Below are positions 43,930 through 55,026 of a stretch of 64,000 bases of DNA, piece by piece. How positions within the stretch are numbered: position 1 is the stretch's first letter; the number at the start of each line of letters is the position of its first letter. This stretch comes from Blastobasis lacticolella (lineage: Eukaryota; Arthropoda; Insecta; Lepidoptera; Blastobasidae): the NCBI GenBank assembly GCA_905147135.1, contig LR990060.1, positions 4,728,001-4,792,000 of the forward strand, in the 5' to 3' direction. The translations under genes and the position numbers were made by a program. The notes under the pieces are model-generated. The model saw only the letters and a list, made by a program, of their open reading frames with translations, had not been told where the DNA came from and did no database searches.

Positions 43930-44270
43930 TCATCTTGGCGTTAGTGTCCCGGTTGTCCACTCGCGCGAGGGCCCGGTGTTTGCCTTGACCATGATCTAGG
44001 ATTTGGCAGATCAGGTAATTACATCGGAGCGACTGTCATTTGACCTCCGTTACCCTGTTAACTAGGGACCTTGACCTGTCCATCAAAGTTACATGCTCAG
44101 TCGCCGGAATGCGTAGGTTTCTTCACGATGTTTGTCTTACCGGAAAAGCATAGGTGTTCAACTAATGTACACAACTCCGAAAAAGTCATAGGTAAATGCC
44201 GACACTGGGTTTCGAACCATGTACCTCACAGTAACGAGGCGAACCTCTCTACCACCGACAATCTCTGAAC
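43930..44270 (-). repeat. SINE S1, 5' flank of P450 gene 3
   Basis: Minus orientation: GTCGGTGGTAGAGAGG head, box-B-like GGTTCGAAACC, and tail GGGACACTAACGCCAAG. More complete than the gene 2 copy. Confidence 0.75.
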
Positions 44271-45040
44271 TGTAAAAATAATTATTTTTATTTTTGCTTT
44301 AATGAAACGATGTCCTAATTGCCATTCGAATAAAAACCTGACTCTAACCAAAATATTTCAACCATGTAGAGAACTACATGACAGAAAAAGTCACGGAGCA
44401 AAACAAGTCTTTAAAATTTTACAAAAGATATCAGTTCACTATGACTTAGCAGTTTTGCCTACCCAACCGGTAACAAACAACATATCGCCTCATCGATAAC
44501 CTTACGTCGTTGTCATTGTGCCTAAATTCGTTAAGTCACTCTATGTCTTCCGTGCGTACTTTATTTGCTGTACATTGTTTCTGATTGTTATTTAGTCGTT
44601 TTGCTTTATAAATAGTAAGTGATCGATATTTTTGGCTTATTTATTAGCCAGCCTCGATCCTACTTAACCATGGTCTTGTAAGCCAGTAAGCCAGTGCCGC
44701 CATGAATTTTCTAAGTTTTGTACATTAGTTGAACACCAGCCGATACTCTGACGGTGTGAGAAAACATAGTGAGGAAACCTGTAATTATGAAGGGGGGGGA
44801 TGGCATAACCATCTCAGAGGCCCAAGTTAACCTCACCTGCTCACTCTTTTGACAGACGGATGAGGCTTTGGCGAATCGGCTTTTCCCTTACGGGTTTTGC
44901 GGGACAGATGGTAGTCGCCACAAATAAAAATCCGAAAAGGTTCTTTGGAATATGGACAGAGATAGGGCGTCGCCGAAAAACGAGCAGGCACATTGCCTTA
45001 AACCTATGACACTTTCGTAAGGGCCTGCCCAGCGCGAGCA
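44271..45040. other. Conserved 5' flank of the P450 unit; no gene
   Basis: Aligns with 36510-36760 plus 37357-37870 upstream of gene 2 once the fold-back element is removed. Confidence 0.6.
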
Positions 45041-45044
45041 AGGT

Positions 45045-45190
45045 TAAAGAAGCGAGCGCTAATTAGGAAGATCCGCTACGCGACATGAACATTGGCCCCC
45101 TTACAGGCCGGTCAGGTAGGCCAATATGCTTGCCAGGCGTCGCGTTTAGGTGGCGTTCATACAAAGACTAAGGAGGCGAGGCTCAAAATC
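45045..45190 (+). repeat. RTE endonuclease N-terminal fragment, copy 2
   Basis: Near-identical to 37905-38040. Confidence 0.65.
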
Positions 45191-45376
45191 GAGAGACAGG
45201 GGAGTGTCGCTCTTGCATCGCAGTTACAAGGATCATTTGGCATTTGGACGAGGGCGTAAGTGTCAAACGTCAACTCCAGCTGTCTGTCAACAGTGACGCT
45301 TTACAAGATGACAGCGTTAATTCTGATTTCGGCTACATGCCAAATGATCTTTGTAAACCGTCAGTTGATAGTGTCG

Positions 45377-45460
45377 CGCGCATGCGTCCTGCATGCGTCC
45401 TACATACGTCCTGCATGCGTCCTGCATGTGACCTGCATGCATCCTGCATGTCTCCATCGT
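45377..45460. repeat. 11-bp minisatellite, copy 3
   Basis: Same unit order and variants as 38217-38300. Confidence 0.85.
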
Positions 45461-45493
45461 GTCGCTGTCGTGTCTGTGTTGCGTCATTTGCGG

Positions 45494-45722
45494 AGTGCCT
45501 AAGGGCCTCTCCCACATAAGGGGAAGTTACCGCCATAATCTCCACGCTTGGCTGGCGGGTTGGAAATCGCAGTGTTATAAATATAACAATGGAAAACGCT
45601 GCTGCCCATATTCCAGCCTACGGAGACTAGATTTATTGTCTCGACAATATTAGTAGCCTTGCACGACACCCACGAGTGTATGGTTGGGCTATTCTACTCT
45701 GCCGGACACCACACGGCGGAAT
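45494..45722 (-). repeat. Dispersed repeat R, minus copy
   Basis: Near-identical to 38333-38562. Confidence 0.75.
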
Positions 45723-45724
45723 AA

Positions 45725-46028
45725 AAACATTTTATTTTATTTTATTTATTTATTTTGCAGTTTTACAGCAATCACATTTGGTTACAATAAATTATAGATA
45801 TAAGTAGTATTGCCAATTACAAAATTACAATTTATAAAGAAGATTAGTTAAGCTAAGAGTACCATATAGCTAGTACCTATACCAAAACACAAATTGTTTA
45901 GTAATGACGGGTAAAATAATAATTCGTCATAACTGAGAAACAGCAATATCGTGTGCATGCGTGAGTATGTGTACGGTCGTGCCTGTGCGTGTGTGTGTGT
46001 ATGTCCATGTGTATGCCTACATCTACGT
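45725..46028 (-). repeat. Non-LTR element X, copy 4, 3' UTR only
   Basis: Matches 38575-38870 up to ATGCCTACATCTAC, then joins RTE tail text at 46029. Confidence 0.7.
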
Positions 46029-46160
46029 AAGCGATGAATTGACATCGCCGAGTCGAACGCGAGAGCCAACGGCTTACGACGTGAGGATGCCGAAGATCGG
46101 GCAAAGTAGGAAGGCGGACCCTGGCAGTAGCCGGGATTGACCGCTCAGACGATGATGATC
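46029..46160 (+). repeat. RTE tail fragment (duplicate of 32974-33105)
   Basis: AAGCGATGAATTGACATCGC ... GATGATGATCATTTGG is identical to 32974 onward, at a constant offset of 13055. It marks the left edge of the gene 2/gene 4 shared block. Confidence 0.85.
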
Positions 46161-46402
46161 ATTTGGAAGTATACTCAAGTATCTTGTGGTATATTATTAT
46201 AAACTTCCAGTTCCACTTCAACTTGCAGCTCTACACTTACTATATTTTTACAAGGAATATTAAACATCAAGTCAAGCTAATTCAAGCTTGTTAAAAATTC
46301 TGTGTAAAAGTTTAGCAGACACATAAATGGAACAAAGTATAAATGAGAACAGTGGAAACAAGTTTGTACAACTTCTTGTTTTTCTTTATAATATACGCTA
46401 CT

Positions 46403-49065
46403 CTATTTATTTCTAGGGATGATATTCAAATAGATCCCTCCAGTGAACTTGAGAACAACTTTGTAGGGATCATAATTTAAGTTTTGTTTCCTATTGCCCG
46501 GTTCCACTCGGAACCTGGACAGCAGCCTCGCGATGCAGATGCCAGATTGGACTTTGGCAAACCGCATACCTAAAACAAGGAAAAAACATAATCAATCAAA
46601 CGATACATATTAAGTATATTGTTAGGAAAGATTTTACTTTCAATATTTTGAATGCAAACGAAGGGGTATTTATTTAGTCGTATAACAAGCCGGACCAAGG
46701 TTTGGATTAAAATAAAATTGTTTACCGAATAGAGTGCGATTATATATAGTATGTTTTCAGTTTACATGTTGGTACAAACATGTACTCCCTACCAATGAGG
46801 AGGATCTATTTTGTACGTATAAGCTTTTGGGCGCGACTTGTTCCGCGTAAAGTTCCGGACCCATTTCCGCGGGAACCACATTGAATTTCGGCATTAATTA
46901 TAAGCTATGTGTTATTCTGAGCTATAACTTACATTACTGCCAAATTTTATTACAGTCCGTTCAGTAGTTTTTGCGTGAAGGAGTAACAAATATCCAAACA
47001 TACTTTCAAAATTTCGCATTTATATTATCAATAGGATGTCCAACAAAATTAAATACATGCCAAAGCTGTGGGCAAACTGCAGTTATTGTTTACTCGGGTT
47101 TATGGGCTAAGCCTGCAGGTAGTAAAATATAGATTCATGTAACTGAACATTAGAACGTAAAAACTCGGCTAACGCCACCACAGCATGACGTAAAACGGTG
47201 CTAATACAAGACCTGAGTAGGCGTATATATCAAAAAACGCCTACGAGCAAATCTTTTGGGAACACTCAATGTAGTCTTTTTTTTATAGCAGTTATTAATT
47301 GTGATTTTTTTACTTGGGTTTATGTAGGTATGTAGACAACAAGATAAAAGCCTGGGGAAAGTGGAATTACCAGTGTTTGCGTTTGAAGTGAGCTGAGTGG
47401 TACAAAGATATTGACATTGGTGGCCAGGAGCGTCGGCCGCCAATTCCACTACGGCTATGTTCCAATAACTCTTTTCTAGGTTATGTACATTTACTAGGTA
47501 GGCGCTCTACTATATCTGATTTGCCAAATCCTGGATCGTGGTCAAGGCGGACCCCGGGCCCTCATGCGCGAGAGCACAACCGGGACATTAACGCCAAGAT
47601 TTTTATGTAGACAACAAAGTCAACAAGGTTAGAATTTTATTCAATAAAATATTGCGTAAGTAAATATTGGTATGTACCAAAATGGCCACCTAAATTCGGC
47701 GTAAAGAGTAATATTCGTAAACTTACCAATACAATTGCGTGGGCCTACGCCGAAGGGCAAATAAGCACAAGGGTGTCTTTCTCCAACATTCTCTGGGCTA
47801 AATCTATCTGGATCAAATTTCTTTGAATTTGGATAGTATTTCTCGTCATGATGGATACCATTCACTGGTATTAATACTATTTGTCCTTGTTTGATTGTCA
47901 CATCTGTACCAGGTATTTTATAGTCTCTTTTAGCACATCTTTGTAAAGCTTCGGCTATTGGATACATTCTCAACGTTTCATCGAAAACTTTAGTTAGGTA
48001 TTTCATTTCGTTCAGACTATCGTATGTCAATTCACCGTTATTCTTTCCTAAAACCTCATCTATTTCTGCTATCAACTTCTCTTGTACATCAGGATTCTGT
48101 GCCAATTCGTATAGCATAAATGTCATAGTAGATGCACTTGTTTCGTAACCACCAACGTAGAAAATGAATGCTTGGGCTGCAATGATACCGTCTGTTATTT
48201 CTAACTCTAAACTATTATCTTGATTCCATTTCTGGCCCTTTATCTGCTTTTGCTAACGCAATTCCAATATTAAATCCATAAAATCCTTTCTGTTTGTTGG
48301 AGCATTATTTCTTTGAACCTTAATAGTCTCTACGAGACGAGAAAAGAAAGGTTTAATACTTTTAGGGAAGAGACTTGCGGAAATAATGTTGAGGATACCC
48401 GGGAACATCATGTCCAATTCATTGAAGAGACTTTGATGGAATATCATGTCATTCATTTTTTGGAGTTCGGTCATCATTTTATCCTTTATATCAATATCTA
48501 GACCAAAGGCTGTAGCAATTATAGATGATATTGTAAATTTCTGTACTAAGCCATGGACTTCCTGTTCCGTATTTTGTCGACAAGTTGACTCCACATATTC
48601 CATGAAATGATCACTACGTTGTATCAGTAAATACATCATGTTCTTCAACTTGCCTGACGTAAATAGTGGTGTGAATTTATTCCGTAACAGGTTCCACGTC
48701 TCGCTATCAGCATGGAACAAGTTTTTTCCCAAACCATTCTTGTCGAATTCCACTCCTCTATCACTGAATGCGTCGAAGTCTTTGATCATCACATGTTTTA
48801 CTAAGTCCAGATCTCTCACTAGGAGACAAGGTGACGTCATTCTATAAATTCCAATGAAGTTTTCTTTAGGATATTGGTTATACAACTTGAGAATTACGCC
48901 ACCTATGTGCTTTCTTCTTAGAGTTGATTCTAAGATGTTGCCGAATAGCGGCACAGGCTTAGGGCCTACTACATTTTTGCTTTTCCAGTAGTTGAAAGTT
49001 CGTGTGAAATAGTAATACACTGTAAACAGCGTAGTAGTAAAAAATAGTAACACATTTACTATCAT
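46403..49065 (-). pseudogene. CYP6: Cytochrome P450, CYP6 family, gene 4: chimeric and broken by a nonsense codon
   Basis: Exon 1 is 47727-49065 and exon 2 is 46403-46569, same layout as its sisters. Exon 1 has the standard 1339 bases with no indel. Codon 271 (48253-48255) is TAG where all sisters have CAG (LRQQKQ becomes LR-stop-QKQ), so the conventional product is 270 residues. It lacks the I helix, ExxR and the haem cysteine and cannot be an active P450. Downstream of the stop the frame stays open and near-perfect, with GGYETS, ETLR, PDRF and Cys445, pointing to a recent loss or an error. The N-terminal half is closest to gene 1 and gene 3 (GGVILKLYNQYPKE, CLLVRDLD). From about 48122 leftward it is identical to gene 2. 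The promoter TATA is intact. Confidence 0.88.
47428..47605 (+). repeat. SINE S1 copy in the intron of P450 gene 4
   Basis: Identical to 34373-34550 by eye; part of the shared block. Confidence 0.75.
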
Positions 49066-49125
49066 TATTATGTTAACTGTGCGACCGACTCAAGTGAATT
49101 AAAATAAAATCTGTTCTAATCTCCG

Positions 49126-49133
49126 TTTATATA
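49126..49133 (-). promoter_or_regulatory. TATA box of P450 gene 4
   Basis: TATATAAACGGAG on the minus strand, 61-68 bases before the ATG. Confidence 0.6.
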
Positions 49134-49269
49134 GCCTGTACATATCTCTATATGCTAGAGATAATGTTGTGTACATAACATGTGGGAAGTAAAGACGTTT
49201 GTTAGTATGTTTGTACGGTTCTATACTTTTATACAATGCTATACCTAAAATTATGGAAGAACGAGGTTG

Positions 49270-49555
49270 GGGTAATTATCTTGGCGTAAGTGTCCCGGTT
49301 GTCCACTGGTAATTACAGGTAATTACATCGGAGCGACTGCGATCTGACCTCCGTTACCCTGTTAACAAGGGAACTTGACCTGTGGATCACGGTTACATGC
49401 TCAGTCGCCGGAATGCGCAGGTTTCCTCACGATGTTTTCCTTTACCGTAAGAGCATCGGTTAGTATTGAACTAATATACACACTTAAAAAAAAGTCACAC
49501 TAGGTTACGAGGCGAACCTCTTTACCATTAGCCACCGACACTCTCTGGACTGCTA
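49270..49555 (-). repeat. SINE S1, 5' flank of P450 gene 4
   Basis: Minus copy with core AAGGAAAACATCGTGAGGAAACC and end GACACTTACGCCAAG. Shortened in the tail. Confidence 0.7.
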
Positions 49556-49732
49556 GTATAACACAAACGTACAGTATTACTGCAATAAATTTTTTATTTT
49601 TATTTTTGCTACAATGAATCGATGTCCTAATACCAACCATTCGAATAAAAACCTGACTCTATCCAAAATATCTCTAAACAAGAGAGCAAAAGTCACGGAG
49701 CACGACAAGTCTTTAAATTTATACAAAACTAG

Positions 49733-49940
49733 CTGACCCGGCAAACGTTGTTTTGCCATAAATAAAAAAAAAAATTTAGGGGTGGACTACCCCTAACATT
49801 TAGGGGGATGAAAAATAGATGTTGGCCGATTGTCATAGATACCGGATAAGCACAAAAAATTTTATCAAAATCGGTTAAGCCGTTTCGGAGGAGTATGGCA
49901 ACGAAAACTGTGACACGAGAATTTTATATATTAGATATAT
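49733..49940 (+). mobile_element. Dispersed insect repeat (possibly Helitron-like or SINE-like) inserted in the gene 4 flank
   Basis: Begins CTAGCTGACCCGGCAAACG, carries ATCAAAATCGGTTAAGCCG and ends AATTTTATATATTAGAT. This is a repeat form widespread in insects. It interrupts text that is continuous upstream of gene 2 (around 36660) and gene 3. The class is uncertain. Confidence 0.6.
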
Positions 49941-50104
49941 CACTATTTCTAATCAGTTTTGGTGGTTGGGTAACATACAACACATCGCAATTATTTAGGG
50001 CAAGATAAATATGCGTGGACAAATAAACACAGCGCCATCTAGCCCCAAATTAAGCTAAGCTTGTGTTAGATAACTCATATACATTTTTTAATATAAATTT
50101 ATAT

Positions 50105-50215
50105 TAAAATTCATCATTTCAATTTATGCTGGGCCGGGAATCGAACCCGGGATCTCTGCCTGGCAGACCGGCATGTAAACCAACCAACTGTTATTTGGAT
50201 GTATGTTATTAATTT
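50105..50215 (-). repeat. tRNA-derived SINE of family S2, minus copy
   Basis: On the minus strand: TTGGTTTACATGCCGGTCTGCCAGGCAGAGATCCCGGGTTCGATTCCCGG in pieces, i.e. a tRNA-like body with a perfect box B (GGTTCGATTCC). It is followed by a TGAATTTTAATAT tail. Confidence 0.75.
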
Positions 50216-50399
50216 TTTTGACGTTATCATAGAAAAAAGAAATTTTATATCATCATCATTAATCATCTTGGCGCTATGTCCCGGTTGCGATACGCCAGGG
50301 CCCGAGGTCCACTTTCCTACTCTTCCTGGCACACATATCATTCTTTACGATGTCAAGCTATCGCTTCTTGGTGTGACCTCTCCTTCCCGTGCCTGACGG

Positions 50400-51760
50400 G
50401 GGCGTATCTCCACACATCCACCACGGCATCTACATTTTTGTGATGCGCAGCTTCTGCTTGTAACGCTCTAGTAGTCGCCAACACTCACCTCACCTGTCTT
50501 CACTACATTTATCTTCAGACCGCCGCCGCGCCGTTCTCAAGTGACTGCTTCTTCTTTTTTTCACGTTAGACTATTCGCCCGAGTCTATCAGCGCAATATC
50601 GTCAGCATACATGAGCAGTCACGGAGGCACCTCATGGTAGTCTCGGATGCTGTCTGACAGTACGTCTAATATCATGTTGAACGGAAGTGGGCTGAGCACA
50701 GAGCCCTGATGTACCCCAACGGTAATAGGGAACGGGTTAGTGTCACTAACAGCAGTCCTAACTATGTAATCGGGATCGCGGTAAATGTCTCGGATTATAT
50801 CAATATAGGCCTCGAGCATTGACTTGGACCACAACGCCTACCAGATAATCTCCCGAGGGACACAGTCAAAGGGACAAGTCACTACATGTCTAGAAACAGA
50901 AAAAGCAGTGGCGTGTTCTTTGATCTGTATCCCTCCATGTGAGTTCTTAAGGCAAATCTGGGGTCTATCGTCACACAACCCGTCCGAAAACCATCACCAA
51001 CCCAGTGTCAGTACACTCCAAGATTGTACACTCCCGTCGGATCCGCGTGTCAACAATGCGTTCGAAGAGCTTCATGATGTGAGACATCACTTTTATACCG
51101 CGGTAGTTAGGGCACTCCTGCACCGAGCCCTTGCCCTTGTACACTGGAGTAACGATACTCAGCTTCCATTGGTTGGGTTTCTTCCCGCTAAGAAGGATGC
51201 GGCTATAAAGGTCAGTAAAGATGCTCACACCACGAGCGCTCATCGATGTCCACGCCTCATTAGGGCCTCCATCGGGTCCGACAGCTTTACGGTTTTTTAT
51301 GCGACAAAGAGTGGTTTCGACTTCCTCAGGCGTTATCGGTGTTAGCGCAGTCATCGCGTAACAGGTTACTGCTAGGGTCATTAACACAGCAGCACGTGAA
51401 TATGTCCTGTTTCGCTTTAACCCTCGACAGTGCCAACTTATAAATAAGTTTCTTACTCGATTCCAACTTATCGTACAAAGGGTGTAAGTGGTCTCGTCTG
51501 GTTCTGGCTTCAGCTCGTTTGGTGTCAGGTTTGGCATTCCTGTACGCAGCGTGGTCTTCAGGAGGTCTGGACACTTGCCACTTTTTGAAAAGGGCTTTCT
51601 TCTACCTGGTCTCCCTCTGGACTGTTTCGTTCCACCACCAGATCTCCTTGTCAAGCCTGCGACCGCCCCAAGAGTACCCCAGCACCGTTCTCGCCGACAG
51701 CTGCCCGAGTTCTGTCCCAGAGTTTGTTGAGCGGCTTTACTGTCTGTTCATTATAAAAAA
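50400..51760 (-). pseudogene. RTE-type non-LTR reverse transcriptase relic
   Basis: The minus strand, right to left, reads VETTLCRIKNRKAVGPDGGPNEAW, SGKKPNQWKLSIVTPVYKGKG, CPNYRGIKVMSHIMKLFERIVDTRIRR, VHQGSVLSPLPFNMILDVL and LLMYADDIALI, i.e. RT blocks in the right order with an intact YADD core. A 227-codon frame (51654-50971) is open, then shifts occur. It was inserted into the flank of P450 gene 4, between 49990 and 52075. Confidence 0.88.
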
Positions 51761-52075
51761 GTCCTTTCGGTTGCGTACATAATCGGCGATCTGTAACTAG
51801 TTGTGATCGAATACTTTCTAGCCTGTTGAGGCGGCATAAGCCGCATTTTCCTACAAACTCTTTGAATATCTACATAATACTGGACTTTTATTGGACGACT
51901 AGTTTTTGCCCGCGACTTCATTCGTCTAAGATCGTCTTAAGATCATGAACTATTGGCGGCCAATAAATCATCGATCGCCACATAAATATTATCACTCAAC
52001 TGGAACTCGAATTTCGTCTCCGGCGGGATTTCTAGTGGCGCTTCGTCGTGCAAAGCAATCATCGCAACCGCCGCC
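51761..52075. other. No gene; repeat text
   Basis: Contains TTTTTGCCCGCGACTTCATTCG (about 51911-51932), a motif of a widespread insect dispersed repeat that recurs in reverse at about 56105-56145. Confidence 0.45.
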
Positions 52076-52650
52076 TCATCGATAACCTTACGTCGTTTTC
52101 GTTGTACCTTAACTTTGTTACGTCACCTCTCTGTCCTCCGCATCTATTTTGTTTGCTGTACATTCGTTCTAATTATTATTTTGTCGTTTTGCTTATTAAT
52201 TAGTGAGTGATCGATATTTTTGGCTAATTTATTAGCCAGCACCGATCCTACTTAACCACAGTCTCGTAAGCCAGTAAGCCCGTGCCGTCATGCATTTTCT
52301 AAGTTATGTACATTAGTTGAACATCAGCCGATACTGTTACAGTGTGAGAAAACATCGTGAGGAAACTTGTAATTATGAAGGAGGTGTGGGGTCCCACAAC
52401 CATCTCAGAGGCCCAAGTCAACCTCACCTGCTCACTCTTTTGACAGATGGACGAGGCTCTGGCGAATCGGCTTTTCCCTTACGTGTTTCGCTGGACAGAT
52501 GGTAGTCACCGCACATAAAAAGCTAAACACCGCTGAGTTAGAATGTTGATAAAAAGGTAATTTCATTGGAATATGGACAGAGATAGAGCGTCGCCAATAA
52601 ACGACGCGCAGGCACATCGCCTTAAACCCGTGACAAATTCCCGAAGCCTA
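52076..52650. other. Distal 5' flank of the P450 unit, resumed after insertions
   Basis: CGCCTCATCGATAACCTTACG onward aligns with 36725-36760 plus 37357-37850 and with 44486-45020. The unit that belongs to gene 4 thus extends to here, split by the insertions at 49733-52075. Confidence 0.65.
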
Positions 52651-52849
52651 CCTTGCCAAGAACGTTACCTGCGAGTTTGTTTCCTGATCATTTTAATGTC
52701 TTCTAATGTTTCTAGAGTGAATAGGCTGTTCTTGGATAGGCATGCTCCATCATCGGAGCGTAGTTACTTACCACTACGAGTATGTAAGGTGGCGGTCAAA
52801 TGCCTGGCTTGTCCAATCATAAAAAAAGCTGTCTGCATTAAAGAAGCGA

Positions 52850-53000
52850 CCATCCATTAGGAAGGTCCGCTACGCCAGATTTAACATCGGCTCTCTCATG
52901 GGCCGGTCCAAACAGCTGGCCGATTCGCAGCACAGGCGGCTCGTGGAGGTGGCGTTCATAAAAAGATTTAGGTAGCGGGGCTTGAAATCGAGAGGCATAC
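52850..53000 (+). repeat. RTE endonuclease N-terminal fragment, copy 3
   Basis: The plus strand reads IRKVRYARFNIGSLMGRSKQLA-like text and VAFIKRFR. More diverged than the other two copies. Confidence 0.6.
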
Positions 53001-53195
53001 GCCAAGGCTATCCTGGATGTGGGCGTTTCGAAAGCGATCCTTCCGTGAAACTCTGTACATCCATCGCAGCATTTTCATTTCTGTGACGCGCAGCTCCTGC
53101 TTGTGTTGTTCTAGGAAAATATAGTACATGTCGGAGACGGTCAATAGTATGGACTCGTAAATGGAGCGGAAAAAGTGTTTCGATCGGCGCGCCAC
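52968..53195 (-). repeat. RTE reverse transcriptase C-terminal fragment
   Basis: The minus strand reads ELRVTEMKMLRWMYRVSRKDRFRNAHIQDSLGV, the RTE block also found at 32760-32850. It is opposed to the endonuclease fragment next to it. Confidence 0.7.
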
Positions 53196-54048
53196 CTAGC
53201 AGCGTGGCTAGAAAACTTGTTATTCGACCACCGACAAGTTAAGAACTAGAACTAGCTCTCAGAATGAACTACTCTCGAACGGTTAATCCATTGTAGAGCG
53301 AATAATTCTTGACTTACAACCTCACGGTTTGAAGCCGTGCTCCAGAAAGGAGAGTGTGAGTACAGAAGGGACTGCTATAATTAGTAGGAAGGCGCACGTG
53401 GAAAGAGACTCTGGTGCACCTCCGTTGCTTCGGTCGAGATATGACCATGGGTGGTGGCGGGTCTGATAAGAGACTCAAGGGTTTGCTACTGTAACTATCC
53501 TATATTTATCCTATTATTTTATTGTACTATCGCTTTATTATGTCAATACACTCGTTAAACTATTTTATTGAACTCTGAAACTATCCCGCCAAATACCTTA
53601 TGATGGAATTTAGGGAACCCTCCAATGGGTCCAGACCCTTTTCTCCGATACATATTTACATTTTAATTACATATTGTTCTTGAGTAAAATTAACATTGTC
53701 ATGCTGTTGATGCATCTTACAAAATAAAATAAAAATAAAGTAATTAACTTTGCCTATTATCAAAATGTCAAAGAGTAAATATTTATTATAAGCCCAGTGA
53801 TGTTAAAGTCGATGACATTGCAGTTTCGTTCAAGTAAAATATTGAAATTTTCCATTGAACATAACAATGACAAATCATTTTCGTGTATCTAGGAGCCATT
53901 GTAACAGGGTCAAGGCGGAATGCACCCAATTCTGAAACGCATTTAAGTTTATACTTAAAATAAAAACTTCATATAATAAATCTTTAAATGTCATTCTGAA
54001 TTTGTTGTAAGCCGGACTTTATCGCTTTTTCATCGCTTTACAGCCCAG
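53196..54048. other. No gene seen
   Basis: 53200-53500 is moderately GC-rich and transposon-like, but no family was recognised. The rest is AT-rich. Confidence 0.4.
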
Positions 54049-54315
54049 CCCGATTCATCACCATAGCCCTTAACAGTCTACTGCAGGACTTAGGGCCTAT
54101 CCCACGAGAGAGGAGTTCATTGCCATAATCTTCACGCTTGGCAGGCGGGTTGGAGATTCAGTTTTATAAATTTAACAATGGAAAACGCTACTGCCATTTT
54201 CCAGTCTACGGAGAGTCTAGGTCTTTTGCCTCGACAACGTTCGTCGCCTTATACGACATCCGCGAGCGGAAGGTGTTGGTGCTATTCTACTCTGTCGGAC
54301 ACCACACGGCTGATA
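54049..54315 (-). repeat. Dispersed repeat R, minus copy
   Basis: CAGTCTACTGCAGGACTTAGG ... GCTATTCTACTCTGTCGGACACC. It lies outside the tandem units and is more diverged. Confidence 0.75.
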
Positions 54316-54464
54316 TGGTATATCAATTTAGCAATAGCAATTTCGTAGGTATATCTCTTTAGTATGAGCACATTAGAATAGCGGTTAGACAGTCGCTACT
54401 TCATTTAATACTGACTAATACTGAGGACTAGCATCCCAATCCCCAACTAGCATGCCAAATCCTG

Positions 54465-54535
54465 GATCATGGTCACGGCGGACCCCGGGCCCTCGTGCGC
54501 GAGAGCACAACCGGGACATTAACGCCAAGATGATT
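54465..54535 (+). repeat. SINE S1 3' end fragment
   Basis: CCAAATCCTGGATCATGGTC ... CACAACCGGGACATTAACGCCAAGAT. Confidence 0.75.
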
Positions 54536-54628
54536 ATTTTCTGAGGACTAGCATCGTCATTATCATCATTTATTTATTCATCAAATTCATATTACGGTTA
54601 CAATTTCTGGAAAGAAAAAAGTATACAT

Positions 54629-55026
54629 AATGAGCAGTTTTCCAATAGGTATCTAAAGCATTCCTAACCACTCCCTAGATGGCGCCCCGACAATTTTGGT
54701 AATTGACAATCGCTTGAAATAGGTTCTTAGAAAAGAGGATTTAAACACTGGGTACGTTGTATTGAATAATATTGTATTTATCAACAGTTTTTTACCATTT
54801 TAGAGGTTGTAATAAATTATTAAACATCAATTAGACTGAGTCAATTCGTTTCATGGACACTAGGATCAAGAATGGACGCAATACAAATCACAGATAATAT
54901 GAAAAGTTTGTATTAATATGCATTTCGTTGAACCTTTTGGTAAAAAATTACCAAAATTGTAGGAGCGCCATCTATTAATACTTTTTGAAACCAATTGACA
55001 ATACCTACTGGAAAACTCCTCATTGA
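54629..55026. mobile_element. Fold-back MITE of about 400 bp
   Basis: ATGAGCAGTTTTCCAATAGGTAT at the left mirrors ATACCTACTGGAAAACTCCTCAT at the right. Inner blocks TAGATGGCGCCCC..ACAATTTTGGTAATT mirror AATTACCAAAATTGTAGGAGCGCCATCTA. The arms are about 90 bases with mismatches. Confidence 0.7.
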
